A DNA stretch of 35,695 nucleotides from DASPXK01 sp035637315 (GCA_035637315.1 DASPXK010000280.1:1-35695); one strand, 5' to 3'; numbered from the stretch's first letter, positions 1-8,696 are shown. A program made the numbers and translations. The notes: generated by a model not told the origin, from the letters alone.

Positions 1-123
1 CGAGCCGTCGTACTCGTAGAGTGTCAGGTCATACGCCTGCCAGAGCACGCCGTCTGGCCCGAGGATGCGCTCGAGCCGTTCGATCAGCTCGGTCTTCGTT
101 TCGGAGCCTACCTGCGTCGCCAT
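1..123 (-). CDS. FAD-linked oxidase, GlcD type (N-terminal fragment)
   Basis: The first 41 codons of a gene that runs off the left edge of the window, starting at an ATG at 121-123. The visible peptide has an amphipathic helix (LIERLERILGP) followed by DLTLYEYDGS, which is the usual lead-in to the FAD-binding (PCMH/FAD_binding_4) domain of glycolate oxidase GlcD and D-lactate dehydrogenase-like flavoproteins. Members oxidise 2-hydroxy acids using FAD. Only the N-terminus can be read, so the exact substrate is open; family assignment rests on the short DLxxYEYDGS signature. Confidence 0.7.
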   Translation of the reverse strand, partial: MATQVGSETKTELIERLERILGPDGVLWQAYDLTLYEYDGS

Positions 124-128
124 TGGCC

Positions 129-205
129 TTTCCCGACCCCGCGAAGCTCGGGAAGGATCCCATCCCCGTCTCCTTTTCGGGCGGGGTAAGGGAGAGGGGG
201 TCTTT
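129..205. repeat. GC-rich intergenic repeat-like element with hairpin
   Basis: Intergenic stretch between two divergent genes. TTCCCGA at 130-136 pairs with TCGGGAA at 148-154 around an 11-nt loop that contains CCCCGCGAAGC (137-147). It is followed by purine- and pyrimidine-rich C/T and G runs up to about 205. The same CCCCGCGAAGC core occurs at 23872-23882 in another C/G-rich intergenic element, so the two are probably degenerate members of one dispersed family. No coding signal is seen here. Confidence 0.45.
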
Positions 206-278
206 CGATATCGATTGTAGCAGCATCGTGCGCCGCGCCGGGCGCGTTCATTCCTGGTAGAGGTGGGCCGGAATCGGC

Positions 279-284
279 TACAAT
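279..284 (+). promoter_or_regulatory. Candidate -10 box upstream of gyrA
   Basis: TACAAT, 5/6 to the sigma70 -10 consensus, lies about 87 bp before the gyrA start and upstream of the leader hairpin. No convincing -35 hexamer lies 16-19 bp upstream. The same TACAAT/TATAAT type of box precedes the starts at 16635, 19407 and 30955, which gives some support. Confidence 0.4.
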
Positions 285-317
285 CAAAACCGTGACACCG
301 AGTTAGGGCTGTCGTAA

Positions 318-341
318 GGGCGCACGCGGTGCGCCCTTTTT
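318..341 (+). terminator. Intrinsic-terminator-like hairpin in the gyrA leader
   Basis: GGGCGCAC (318-325), loop GCG, GTGCGCCC (329-336), then five T residues (337-341): a perfect 8-bp GC stem and U tract, reading on the plus strand. It lies between the candidate -10 box (279) and the gyrA start (371), with no complete upstream plus-strand gene to terminate, so it may act as a leader attenuator. Alternatively it is one of the GGGCAC/GTGCCC-type palindromes scattered in this genome. Confidence 0.6.
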
Positions 342-370
342 CGCGCCAACGTTGGGAGCGAGCGAGTCAG

Positions 371-2893
371 ATGGAGATCGGCATCGTCAGGCAGGTCACC
401 CTCGAGGAGGAGATGCGTAACTCCTACCTCGATTACGCGATGAGCGTCATCGTCGCACGGGCCTTGCCGGACGTGCGCGACGGGCTGAAGCCATCGCAGC
501 GCCGCATCCTGGTGGCGATGCACGACCTCAACCTGGCGCCAGGGCGCCCCTACCGCAAGTGCGCCAAGATCTGCGGCGATACGTCGGGCAACTACCACCC
601 CCACGGTGAGGCCGTCATCTACCCGACCCTGGTCCGCCTGGCCCAGACGTTCAACATGCGCTACCCACTGGTGGACGGGCAGGGCAACTTCGGCTCGGTC
701 GACAACGACCCGCCAGCGGCGATGCGCTACACCGAGTCGAGGCTGACGCCGATCGCCGTCGAGATGCTGGCCGATATCGACAAGGAGACCGTCGACTGGC
801 AGCCGAACTACGACGGGACCCGCAACGAGCCGACCGTCCTGCCGGGCCGCTTCCCGAACCTGATCTGCAACGGCTCGGCCGGGATCGCGGTCGGGATGGC
901 CACGAACATGCCGCCCCATAACCTGACCGAGGTCGTCGGCGCGCTGCTCGAGCTGATCGAGAACCCGGACGCGACGGTCGACGACCTGTGTAAGCACATC
1001 ACTGGGCCCGACTTCCCGACCGGCGGCATCCTGATCACCCGCGAGAAGGACAGCAAGACCGGGCTGATCGTCGACAATCTCAAACACGCCTACGCGACCG
1101 GGCACGGGCGGGTCCTGATCCGCGCCAAGGCGCGGATCGAGGAGCGGCGGGCCGGGCTCTTCCAAATCGTCATCACCGAGCTGCCTTACCAGATCAACAA
1201 GGCCGCGCTTCAGGAGAAGATCGCCGACCTGGTGCGCGAGAAGCGAATCGACGGCATCGCCGACATGCGTGACGAGTCCGACCGCCAGGGCATGCGACTG
1301 GTGATCGAGCTCAAGCGCGAGTCCAGCCCGCGCACGGTCCTCAACCAGCTCTACAAGTACACCGCGATGCAGTCGTCATTCGGGATCAACATGCTGGCGC
1401 TGGTCGTGGAGCGCGACGAGCAGGGCAATGTCCAGGCGCCCCAGCCGCGCGTGCTGACCCTCAAGCGGATGCTCCAGTACTTCCTGGACTACCGCCACGA
1501 GGTCCTTACCCGCCGAACCCAGTTCGAGCTGGAGAAGGCCCAGGCCCGAGCCCACATTCTGGAAGGCCTGAAGATCGCGTTGGACCAGCTGGACGCGGTC
1601 ATTCGGACGATCCGCCAGTCCGAGTCGGCTGAGGTGGCGCTGGTTACCCTTCAGAGCCGCTTCAAGCTGACCGAGATCCAGGCCCGCGCCATCCTCGACA
1701 TGCAGCTTCGGCGTCTGGCTGCGCTCGAGCGCAAGCAGATCCTGGACGAATACGCCGAAGTGCTCAAGACCATCGCCCGCCTCGAAGACCTGCTCGCCAA
1801 TCCACGCAAGATCCTGTATCTCGTGCGCGACGACCTGACCGAGCTTAAGAAGAAGTTCGGCGACGCGCGCCGCACTCAGGTTGCGACGGACATCGGCGGC
1901 GAGCTATCGGAGGAGGACCTGGTCCCCAACGACGAGGTCCTCGTCACGATCTCCGGGCGCGGCTACGTCAAGCGGCTGCGCTCCGACACGTACCGCGTCC
2001 AGCGTCGAGGCGGCAAGGGTATCCGCGGTCAAGTGCTGCGCGAGGAGGACGCCCTTCGCCACATGGTCGTCGCCAACGCCCGCGACAACATCCTGTTCTT
2101 CACCAATCGAGGCAAGGTCTATCAGACCAAGGCGTACCAGGTCCCCGAGTTCGATCGTACCGCCCGTGGCGTGCCGCTGATCAACGTGATCGACCTCGAC
2201 CCCAAGGAGACGGTGACCGCCGTCCTGGCCGCCCCGGACTTCGAGAACAACGAGTTTCTGATCATGGCCACCCGCTTCGGCGAGATCAAGAAGACGTCGC
2301 TCCACGACTTCGCAACGGTCCGTCGAAATGGGCTGATCGCCATGGACCTCGAGCCCGACGACGAGCTGTGCTGGGTCAAACACTGTCCATCCGGCCGCGA
2401 AGTGATCCTCGTAAGCGGGCAGGGCCAGGCGCTTCGATTCTCAGTCGACGTGCTGCGGACGGCCTCGCGAGCCAGCGGCGGCGTGCGGGGGATGAGGCTA
2501 GCGAAGGGTGACTACCTGGCCGGCATGGACACCGTCGAGCCGAACGGCCAGCTTCTGGTGGTCACCGTCAACGGCTACGGCAAGCGGACGCTGCTCAAGC
2601 ATTACACCCCGCACGGGCGTGCGACTGGCGGCCAGAAGACGCTTCGGGTCACCAGGAAGACCGGCCCGGTCGCCTCAGCCCAGGTCGTCCACGGCGACGA
2701 GGAGCTGATGCTGATCTCGGCCAGCGGGATCGTCATCCGGACCGAGCTGAGCACCGTCAGGCAGACCGGTCGCGACGCGCAGGGTGTGGTCGTGATGAAC
2801 CTCAACCCGGGTGACCGGGTCGCCTGCATCGAGCTTCTCAACGGCCGCAACGGCGATCAGACTGAGGACCCGGGCGCCCCGGCCGATCGGTAG
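371..2893 (+). CDS. gyrA: DNA gyrase subunit A
   Basis: 840-residue type IIA topoisomerase A subunit; with GyrB it introduces negative supercoils using ATP. The breakage-reunion domain has LDYAMSVIVARALPDVRDGL near the N-terminus and the catalytic tyrosine Tyr120 in AAMRYTESRL. The C-terminal beta-pinwheel contains a GyrA box, QRRGGKG, at residues 544-550, which separates GyrA from ParC. An upstream in-frame ATG at 329 lies inside the leader hairpin, so the ATG at 371 is chosen; it gives the normal GyrA N-terminus and has GGGAG about 12 nt upstream. In the quinolone-determining region the residues equivalent to E. coli Ser83 and Asp87 are Ala81 and Pro85. Length is normal for the family. Confidence 0.96.
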   Translation: MEIGIVRQVTLEEEMRNSYLDYAMSVIVARALPDVRDGLKPSQRRILVAMHDLNLAPGRPYRKCAKICGDTSGNYHPHGEAVIYPTLVRLAQTFNMRYPLVDGQGNFGSVDNDPPAAMRYTESRLTPIAVEMLADIDKETVDWQPNYDGTRNEPTVLPGRFPNLICNGSAGIAVGMATNMPPHNLTEVVGALLELIENPDATVDDLCKHITGPDFPTGGILITREKDSKTGLIVDNLKHAYATGHGRVLIRAKARIEERRAGLFQIVITELPYQINKAALQEKIADLVREKRIDGIADMRDESDRQGMRLVIELKRESSPRTVLNQLYKYTAMQSSFGINMLALVVERDEQGNVQAPQPRVLTLKRMLQYFLDYRHEVLTRRTQFELEKAQARAHILEGLKIALDQLDAVIRTIRQSESAEVALVTLQSRFKLTEIQARAILDMQLRRLAALERKQILDEYAEVLKTIARLEDLLANPRKILYLVRDDLTELKKKFGDARRTQVATDIGGELSEEDLVPNDEVLVTISGRGYVKRLRSDTYRVQRRGGKGIRGQVLREEDALRHMVVANARDNILFFTNRGKVYQTKAYQVPEFDRTARGVPLINVIDLDPKETVTAVLAAPDFENNEFLIMATRFGEIKKTSLHDFATVRRNGLIAMDLEPDDELCWVKHCPSGREVILVSGQGQALRFSVDVLRTASRASGGVRGMRLAKGDYLAGMDTVEPNGQLLVVTVNGYGKRTLLKHYTPHGRATGGQKTLRVTRKTGPVASAQVVHGDEELMLISASGIVIRTELSTVRQTGRDAQGVVVMNLNPGDRVACIELLNGRNGDQTEDPGAPADR

Positions 2894-2913
2894 AGGCGCA
2901 CGGCGTGCGTCCT
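2894..2913. terminator. Palindrome between convergent genes
   Basis: AGGCGCACG and CGTGCGTCCT form an imperfect stem (one bulge) directly after the gyrA stop codon and 16 bp before the end of the convergent membrane gene. It could serve as a bidirectional terminator. The core resembles the other GCAC/GTGC palindromes at 318-336, 13756-13779 and 29171-29194. Confidence 0.45.
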
Positions 2914-2929
2914 CAGCTACTACCCACCC

Positions 2930-3379
2930 CTACGACGGAGGCACCGGTGGCGGGGTAGGCGGCGGGGCGTAGGGCGGTGGCGGCTGGCCTCCCTGGAACG
3001 CCAGCTTGACCTCCTCGTCGCTCAGCACCACCATCGACCAGATCCCAATCGGTAGCCCCAACAGGCAGCACGGGCTGAGGCAGGGGATCATCGCCAGCAC
3101 CGACCCGGACATGGCCAGCCCCCACGCCTGGGCGCGGCGCATCTGCAAGCCGGCGAACACGATGAGGATCGAGATCAGAGTCTCGAGCAGGCCAGCGACG
3201 ATCAGGGCCCCGCTGGCCACCAGCGTAGCCAGCCGGTCGTCGCCGCTCAGTGCCAGCGCGGCGACCCCGACGGGGGTGCCCAGGACCGCGACCGTAAGGC
3301 CAGCCAGGATGCCGAGGACTCCTGTGATGATGAGCCCAACCGCGGGCGCCGCCAGCCGCGAGATCGGGTCTGGTCGCAT
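2930..3379 (-). CDS. Small multi-pass membrane protein, proline-rich tail
   Basis: 149 residues with about four hydrophobic segments (near residues 10-32, 55-80, 88-106 and 105-122) and a proline-rich cytosolic-type tail (PPPPYAPPPTPPPVPPS). The last helix carries CLLGLPIGIWSMVVL followed by DEEVKLAF, a pattern seen in many uncharacterised bacterial membrane proteins in which GIWSLVVL precedes a P/DEV-K-AF end. Function is not known. The ATG at 3377-3379 has GGGAGAG upstream at suitable spacing. It converges on gyrA across a 36-bp gap holding a palindrome. Confidence 0.75.
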   Translation of the reverse strand: MRPDPISRLAAPAVGLIITGVLGILAGLTVAVLGTPVGVAALALSGDDRLATLVASGALIVAGLLETLISILIVFAGLQMRRAQAWGLAMSGSVLAMIPCLSPCCLLGLPIGIWSMVVLSDEEVKLAFQGGQPPPPYAPPPTPPPVPPS

Positions 3380-3476
3380 GGCGTCTCTCCCTACCGAGCC
3401 GAATGGGCCGGACCGGATACAGAGGATAGCCGACGGCCACCGCTCCGTCTAGCGCGAAGGGCGGCCCAGGATAGAG

Positions 3477-5477
3477 TCAGCTCGCCACCGCCTGGCGCGG
3501 TGGGCCCGTCCGTCTCAGTGGGCGGTCTCGTGGGGCGGGCTGCCTGGCTGCCAGCTCGAGCATCGTTTGAGCCATCAAGATAACGGCCCCGGCCGCCCAG
3601 GCCTGCGGACCGTTCGCGTTCGGGTACTCGACCGGCGCGCTATTGAGCCGACGCGGGTAGCCGGCGAACAGCTCAGGCAGCCGAAACTCGGGAAAGCGCT
3701 CGGCAGCGGCGAGTAGCCCCTGAATAATCTGGCTCGCCTCGTTTTCGAACCCATGCGCAGCCAACCCGGCCGCGATCAGCGAGTTGTCATGCGGCCAGAT
3801 ACTGCCGTTGTGATACGAGATCGGGTTATAGGCGGCCATCCGGGTCGACAGGGTCCGGATTCCCCACCCGCTCCACAGGTCCTCTTCAAATAGCCGCTGC
3901 GCCAACTGGCCGGCCCGCTCGGGTAGGACGATGCCGCTCCAAAGACACTGGCCCGCGTTCGAACTGACCGCATCGACCTGCCGCTTGGCGCCGTCGAGAG
4001 CAAGGGCGTAGCAGCGCTCGTCGGGCATCCAGAAGGCGGCGTCGAAGCGGTGTCGCAGCTCCTCGGCCTGCCGGCGCAGCGTGCCCGCCTTGGCCGTCTG
4101 ACCGAGCGCTTCATAGAGCTGCGCCATGCCGACCTTCGCCCGATAGACGTACGCCTGGACCTCGCACAGCGCGATCGGACCCCCTGCCGGACGGCCGTCG
4201 GCAAAGCGTACCGAGTCGTGTGAGTCCTTCCAGCCCTGGTTCTCCAGCCCGTGTGGGGAGCGACGTCGATACTCGAGGAAGCCGTCGCCGTCGAGGTCGC
4301 CGCGCTGGTCGATCCAGTCGAGCGCCGCCCTCGCCGCCGGCAGCAGCTTGCGCACCAGAGACGGATCGTTGGTCCAGCGCCAGGTTTCCGCCAGCAAGAC
4401 CAGGAAGAGCGGGGTAGCGTCGATCGTCCCGTAGTAGCAGGCATGAGGCACGTGGCCCGCTCGCGCCAGGACGCCGTGCCGGATCTCGTGCGGGATCTTG
4501 CCCGGCTCGGCGTCGCGAAAGTCGTCGAACTCGTGGGCCTGTTCGGCCGCGAGCGTGTGAAGTGCGCCCAGCGCCAGCTCCGGCCCGAGCGACAGTGTCT
4601 GCAGACCCGCGATCAGTGAGTCACGTCCGAAGACGGCCATGAACCAGGGCAGCCCGGCGGCGAGGAGCGGATAGTTGTGTGGACCTGGCATCCGCAAGGC
4701 GGCCAGGTCCTGAATCGCCCGCTCCCAGGCGTGTCGCAGCAGCGGGTCAGTCGTCTCCAGGGACGGCAAGCCTGGGGCGGGCTCTTCTGGAGCGGGCATA
4801 CCGGCCAGGTCCCAAAATGCATGATCCGTCGTCCACCCGGACTCAAGCGGGGTGACTCCCGCGCGCGGCGTGGGTCCGGCTGGCTCGGCCAGGGCGTGGT
4901 GCACGTCGAGCGTCAGCCGCCAATCCTGGCGCGGAGCGAGGGTGATCGAGAATTCGAGCCGGTCGCCCCAGATGGCCGCGGGCTCCGACGAGTGGATCAG
5001 CGTGCGGCATTCGAGGCCATCGCGGAGCAACCGATACTCCACGTCGTGTCCATCGACCGAGCTGCAGGCCAGGGCCGGCGGCCTGCCTGGCTCGGACCGG
5101 CGGACCTCGAAGACGTCGGCGAAATCGACCGCGAGCTGGAGGCTCAGCGTGACCGAAGTCGGCCGGTCGCCGTGATTGGCCAACGTGAGCTCGTCGCGCA
5201 GGCGGCCGTTGATCGAGCGCTCGCGGACCACGCTCAGGGTCCCGCCGGGCGCAATCCCCTCGGCGGCGTTCGTGGCGTAGAAGTAGGCACTGCGGTGTGA
5301 CGGGTTGCCGGCTCCCAGCGGCACGCAGCGGGCGCCGTTTAGCTCCAGCGTGTAGGTGGATAAGAACCGGGTATCGTCTACGAAAAGGCCGTGTGCCGAG
5401 CCGGGCAGTACGTCGCCCAGCTCGTCGGAGAGCATGAACGCGCGGCCGTCGACAACCGCGACCTCGTCCTTCCGCAT
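3477..5477 (-). CDS. Amylo-alpha-1,6-glucosidase (GH63-like debranching enzyme)
   Basis: 666 residues. An N-terminal beta-sandwich domain (about 1-200, beginning VVDGRAFMLSDELGDV, with FVDDTRFLSTY) precedes a C-terminal (alpha/alpha)6 barrel. Family motifs of the barrel are FGRDSLIAGLQTL, NQGWKDSHDSVRFADG and SYHNGSIWPHDNSLIA; the acidic residues in the first two are candidates for catalysis. Such proteins hydrolyse alpha-1,6 branches in glycogen or related glucans and are usually cytosolic; no signal peptide is seen. ATG at 5475-5477 has GAGGTG nine bases upstream; a GTG four codons earlier is possible. It stands alone on its strand. Exact substrate cannot be read from sequence. Confidence 0.88.
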   Translation of the reverse strand: MRKDEVAVVDGRAFMLSDELGDVLPGSAHGLFVDDTRFLSTYTLELNGARCVPLGAGNPSHRSAYFYATNAAEGIAPGGTLSVVRERSINGRLRDELTLANHGDRPTSVTLSLQLAVDFADVFEVRRSEPGRPPALACSSVDGHDVEYRLLRDGLECRTLIHSSEPAAIWGDRLEFSITLAPRQDWRLTLDVHHALAEPAGPTPRAGVTPLESGWTTDHAFWDLAGMPAPEEPAPGLPSLETTDPLLRHAWERAIQDLAALRMPGPHNYPLLAAGLPWFMAVFGRDSLIAGLQTLSLGPELALGALHTLAAEQAHEFDDFRDAEPGKIPHEIRHGVLARAGHVPHACYYGTIDATPLFLVLLAETWRWTNDPSLVRKLLPAARAALDWIDQRGDLDGDGFLEYRRRSPHGLENQGWKDSHDSVRFADGRPAGGPIALCEVQAYVYRAKVGMAQLYEALGQTAKAGTLRRQAEELRHRFDAAFWMPDERCYALALDGAKRQVDAVSSNAGQCLWSGIVLPERAGQLAQRLFEEDLWSGWGIRTLSTRMAAYNPISYHNGSIWPHDNSLIAAGLAAHGFENEASQIIQGLLAAAERFPEFRLPELFAGYPRRLNSAPVEYPNANGPQAWAAGAVILMAQTMLELAARQPAPRDRPLRRTGPPRQAVAS

Positions 5478-5777
5478 CCTAGCAAGCACCTCGTCGTGCT
5501 TCTCGTGTGCCCGGCGGCGTCACCATTGGCGCCGCGCGGCACGCTATCGCAGTCGGCCCCCGCCGTCAAGAGGTTTCACGCCTCGATAGACGCATGGCCT
5601 CTGACTGTAATAACGTTGTAACGCGGCAAAAGGGCGCTATTTCATTTTCGCCTCGGCGTGCTCGGGTTGCGCTCGCTCGCGGACCGCGTCCGCTCCCGCA
5701 ACCGTCAAGCTGAACGTCCGTTCCCGGGAGTGTGGGCAGCGGGCTGCTCCGGGTCGACGAGGGGAGCCACGAGTCTG
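5478..5777. other. Divergent intergenic region with AT-rich patch
   Basis: About 300 bp between the divergent debranching enzyme and cupredoxin-like genes. Positions 5600-5650 are AT-rich compared with the surroundings and contain the dyad CGTTGTAACG (5614-5623), so promoters or an operator could lie here; no clear -35/-10 pair was found. No credible gene was found in it. Confidence 0.4.
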
Positions 5778-6158
5778 ATGTTGGGAATTCGGATCCTCGC
5801 ACGCCTTCAGCTCGCCTGGCCCGCGATCCTCCTGGCCGCCGGGCTCCTCGTGCTGGAGGCTGGGTCGGCCTCGGCCGCCGACGTCCAGGTCACGATCGTC
5901 CAGCCGGCCGATCCTCTGAGCTGGCGCTACGAGCCGGCGAGCCTAACAGTCCCGGTCGGCAGCACGGTGACGTGGACCAACCAGGGCTCCATGCCGGTGA
6001 CGGTTACGTCGCCCGACGGCCTGTTCGACTCCGAGCTGCTCGCTCCGGGCGCCAGCTTCAGCGTGACGTTCGACACGCCCGGCACGTTTCGCTACTTCTG
6101 CGTCCCCTATCCTCACATGAAGGGGACCGTGATCGTCACGCACTCGGCGGGCAGCTGA
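5778..6158 (+). CDS. Secreted cupredoxin-like protein with altered copper ligands
   Basis: 126 residues. A signal peptide (hydrophobic core about 10-25, cleavage probably after ASA near residue 31) is followed by one plastocyanin-like beta barrel: VPVGSTVTWTNQG, DGLFDSELLAPGASFS and TPGTFRYFC...MKGTVIV. In this family copper is held by His (in N..PHTVT), Cys, His (Cys+3) and Met (Cys+6). Here Cys108 and Met114 are kept, but the first His is Val74 (PVTVT) and the Cys+3 position is Tyr111, with a His instead at 113. A normal type 1 site is therefore doubtful. The ATG at 5778 is chosen because it directly precedes the signal peptide. Confidence 0.85.
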   Translation: MLGIRILARLQLAWPAILLAAGLLVLEAGSASAADVQVTIVQPADPLSWRYEPASLTVPVGSTVTWTNQGSMPVTVTSPDGLFDSELLAPGASFSVTFDTPGTFRYFCVPYPHMKGTVIVTHSAGS

Positions 6159-6159
6159 C

Positions 6160-7773
6160 TCAGTCCAGCCTGGTGATTCGGCCCTCGACGACTGACCTCA
6201 GCGGCTGAGGCTGCTCCTGGACGTACTCCACGAGGGCGTCCAGATCGAGCGGGCCGCCAACCGGGTTGCTGCCCTCGGTCAAGACCGTGAACCCGTCCCC
6301 GCCGGCTGCCAGGAAGCTGTTGACCGCGACGCGGTAGGTGGCCGCGGGATCTAGCGGGCGGTCGTCGAGGAAAGCCGACACGACGCGGTCGCCGATCGGG
6401 CGCCGGGCGTCCCAGACGTATCGAAAGCCCCGTGAGACCTGCAGCAGCCGGGCCCGGTCCGCGAGCTGCCACTGCTGTTCGAGTAGACGAAGTAGCTGCT
6501 CACCGGTCAAGTCCAGGCTGACCAGCGAGTTGCCGAAAGGCTGGACGGTGAACAGCTGGCCGTAGGTGAGCTGGCCGGCCGGAAGGTCGTCGCGGATGCC
6601 GCCCGGATTCATGAACGCGATCCGCGCGTTGTCGCTCTTGGCGCGCTGGGCGTCGGCGATGAGATTGCCCAGCGGCGACTCGCCGGCCGCGTTCTGTTCA
6701 CGCCTTATTGGGGCGGCCGCGGCGCCAAGCACTCGGCTCACCACTGGCGCCACGGCGGCGGCGTAGCCCGAGACCATCTCGGCGACGGTCGGATCAGGCG
6801 TGATCACGTCGGCAAACGTCGTCACGATCTCGGCCCGTTTATCGACTACGTCGCCGCTCGCTCGGTCTATGTCCAGGTCAATGTCGGCGAAGGCGGTTCC
6901 GAAAGAGAAGGCCTGGGTCAGCAGTTTGTTACCGGTGAGCGCGCGGTAGCCCCGATGTGTGTGGCCGCTGACGACCAGGTCAACCTCGTCATCCAGGCCC
7001 GCGGCGATTCGCACGATCGGGCCCTCGACTCGGTCGGAAGGACTACCGGGCGCGACACGCTCGCCTCCCTGGTGGATCAAGACAACAATGGTGCGCACAC
7101 CTTGCCGCTTGAGCTCTGCCACGGCCCGATTGCCCGCCTCCACCTCGTCCTCGAAGCGCAGGCCGGCTACTCGGGTCGGCACGACGATCGTCGGCGTCTC
7201 TTGCAGGACGAGCCCGATCAGCCCGAAACGAACGCCGTCGACTGCCAGTACGGTGTAGGCGGGAAACAGCGTCTGGCCGCTTGCCGTGTCCACCACGTTG
7301 GCAGCCAGATACTTGAAGGCGGCGCCGCCGAATCCCGACGGCAGCGCACAGCCGGCCGGGTGACAACCACCGTTCTGCAAACGCAGCAGCTCTTCGACGC
7401 CTTGATCGAACTCATGGTTGCCAACCGCGCCCGCCGCGAAACCGAGCACGTTCAGGACCTCGATACTCGGCTCATCGTGGAGCAGGGCCGAGATCGGCGG
7501 ACTTGCGCCGACGATATCGCCGGCGTGGACGAGGAAGGTCCGATCCGGATTGGCTGCCTTCCGCTGCCTCAGATAGCTCGCCAGAACGGCTGCCCCGCCG
7601 ACCGGCCGATTGCCCACCCGAGCCGTGGTCTCCAGGTGGCCGTGCAGGTCGTTGAGCGCGAGCAGCTTGAGCGTGAGGATGCCCTCCTGGCGGCTGTTCG
7701 TGGTGGCGCTGACCAGCAGCGGAGCCGCCGCGACGACGATCAGCACAATCGCCAGGGCTCGCTGTGCGCTCAC
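6160..7773 (-). CDS. 5'-nucleotidase / 2',3'-cyclic phosphodiesterase family (UshA-like), secreted
   Basis: 537 residues. A signal peptide (about 1-25) precedes a calcineurin-like metallophosphoesterase domain with NDLHGHL, HAGDIVGASPP, GNHEFDQG, LIHQGG and SGHTHRGY, the dinuclear-metal motifs. The C-terminal 5'-nucleotidase domain has NPGGIRDDL, QPFGNSLVSLDLTGEQLL and NSFLAAGGDGF, which bind the nucleotide base. The predicted role is extracytoplasmic dephosphorylation of nucleotides for scavenging. The GTG start at 7771-7773 overlaps the stop of the upstream SH3 gene in GTGA, so the two are translationally coupled. It converges on the cupredoxin-like gene with a one-base gap. Confidence 0.9.
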   Translation of the reverse strand: MSAQRALAIVLIVVAAAPLLVSATTNSRQEGILTLKLLALNDLHGHLETTARVGNRPVGGAAVLASYLRQRKAANPDRTFLVHAGDIVGASPPISALLHDEPSIEVLNVLGFAAGAVGNHEFDQGVEELLRLQNGGCHPAGCALPSGFGGAAFKYLAANVVDTASGQTLFPAYTVLAVDGVRFGLIGLVLQETPTIVVPTRVAGLRFEDEVEAGNRAVAELKRQGVRTIVVLIHQGGERVAPGSPSDRVEGPIVRIAAGLDDEVDLVVSGHTHRGYRALTGNKLLTQAFSFGTAFADIDLDIDRASGDVVDKRAEIVTTFADVITPDPTVAEMVSGYAAAVAPVVSRVLGAAAAPIRREQNAAGESPLGNLIADAQRAKSDNARIAFMNPGGIRDDLPAGQLTYGQLFTVQPFGNSLVSLDLTGEQLLRLLEQQWQLADRARLLQVSRGFRYVWDARRPIGDRVVSAFLDDRPLDPAATYRVAVNSFLAAGGDGFTVLTEGSNPVGGPLDLDALVEYVQEQPQPLRSVVEGRITRLD

Positions 7774-8648
7774 GTTATCGCCACCGAGACCTCTCGGAAG
7801 ACGCGCTGGTCACCGCTGCCGACCACGACGAGATAGCGCCAGACGCCCGGATAGGCGTCACCAGGAACCGTCCACGACCATGAGCACTCTCCGCTTGGAT
7901 CGGCGGTCCTTGGCTCGAGGCCCTTCGTCGGGGCGTACTCCGGTCCGAACAGGAGCACCCTGACCTCGCAGCGCGTGCCGGGTCGCGTCTTGATCGTCAG
8001 TGTGGCCACTTGGCCGCGCGCCACCGGCGAAGCGATCTCAGTGACCTCGAGCGGCGGCGGCGAGGGCGTCGACGTCGGGCGCGGGCCGGCAACAGGCTCC
8101 TCGACCAGGAACTCGCTCAGAATCCAGCCCCGGTCCCCAGCCTCGTCCTGAACGTGTCGCCAGGTCCGTCCTTCTGCGACCTGATCCGGGCCGACCAGAT
8201 CCAGCTCGGCGCCGTCGGGCAGGACCGTGATGCGCTGGCTGGAGGCACTCGGCGCGCGTCGCAGATTGGCTCCCAGGCTCTCCGTGTTGGCAACCCGGAC
8301 CACCCGCGCCGGATTAGACGCCGGCGTGGAGGTGGACGCGGCTATCGGGCTGGCTTGGAGTGTTGGCGTAGAAGCCGGCGGACCAGCGCTCGGGCTGGGT
8401 GCGCTGGCCAGCTCGGCGGCAGACGGGTCTTGAGGCCTCGCACTCGCCAACGCCGGCGACTCTATAGGCGAGGCCGGGCTCGATGACGCCGGCCCCTCCC
8501 TCGACCCAAACTCACTCGACTGTGTGAGCAGCAGCGCCCACACCACGACGAGAAGGGTGAACAGGGCTGGGATGCCCAAGAAGAGCGCTCGGTCGCCCAG
8601 CGAGTGGGCCATGAAGCGCCGCCAGAGGTCGCGCAGTTGCTCCCGCAC
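7770..8648 (-). CDS. Membrane-anchored SH3-domain protein
   Basis: 292 residues: a short cytosolic N-terminus, one transmembrane helix (about 22-42), a long Ser/Pro/Ala linker (about 45-105), a bacterial SH3 (SH3b/SH3_3) domain (about 108-175; ANLRRAPSASSQRITVLPDG, GRTWRHVQDEAGDRGWI) and a C-terminal beta-rich domain with two cysteines (GTRCEVRVLLF, GECSWSWTVPG). SH3b domains commonly bind peptidoglycan or peptides outside the cell. It starts at GTG 8646-8648 and overlaps the following 5'-nucleotidase start by 4 bp. Its exact job is unknown. Confidence 0.8.
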   Translation of the reverse strand: MREQLRDLWRRFMAHSLGDRALFLGIPALFTLLVVVWALLLTQSSEFGSREGPASSSPASPIESPALASARPQDPSAAELASAPSPSAGPPASTPTLQASPIAASTSTPASNPARVVRVANTESLGANLRRAPSASSQRITVLPDGAELDLVGPDQVAEGRTWRHVQDEAGDRGWILSEFLVEEPVAGPRPTSTPSPPPLEVTEIASPVARGQVATLTIKTRPGTRCEVRVLLFGPEYAPTKGLEPRTADPSGECSWSWTVPGDAYPGVWRYLVVVGSGDQRVFREVSVAIT

Positions 8649-8696
8649 CTGTCTCCCGGAACCGCGGTTCGCTGCCCTGGTCAGACGTGCGGAAAC

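Noticed and set aside
284..1165. A long antisense open frame opposite gyrA (293 codons).
   Set aside because: High GC keeps antisense frames open; composition is typical of a shadow of a conserved gene and no motif was seen.
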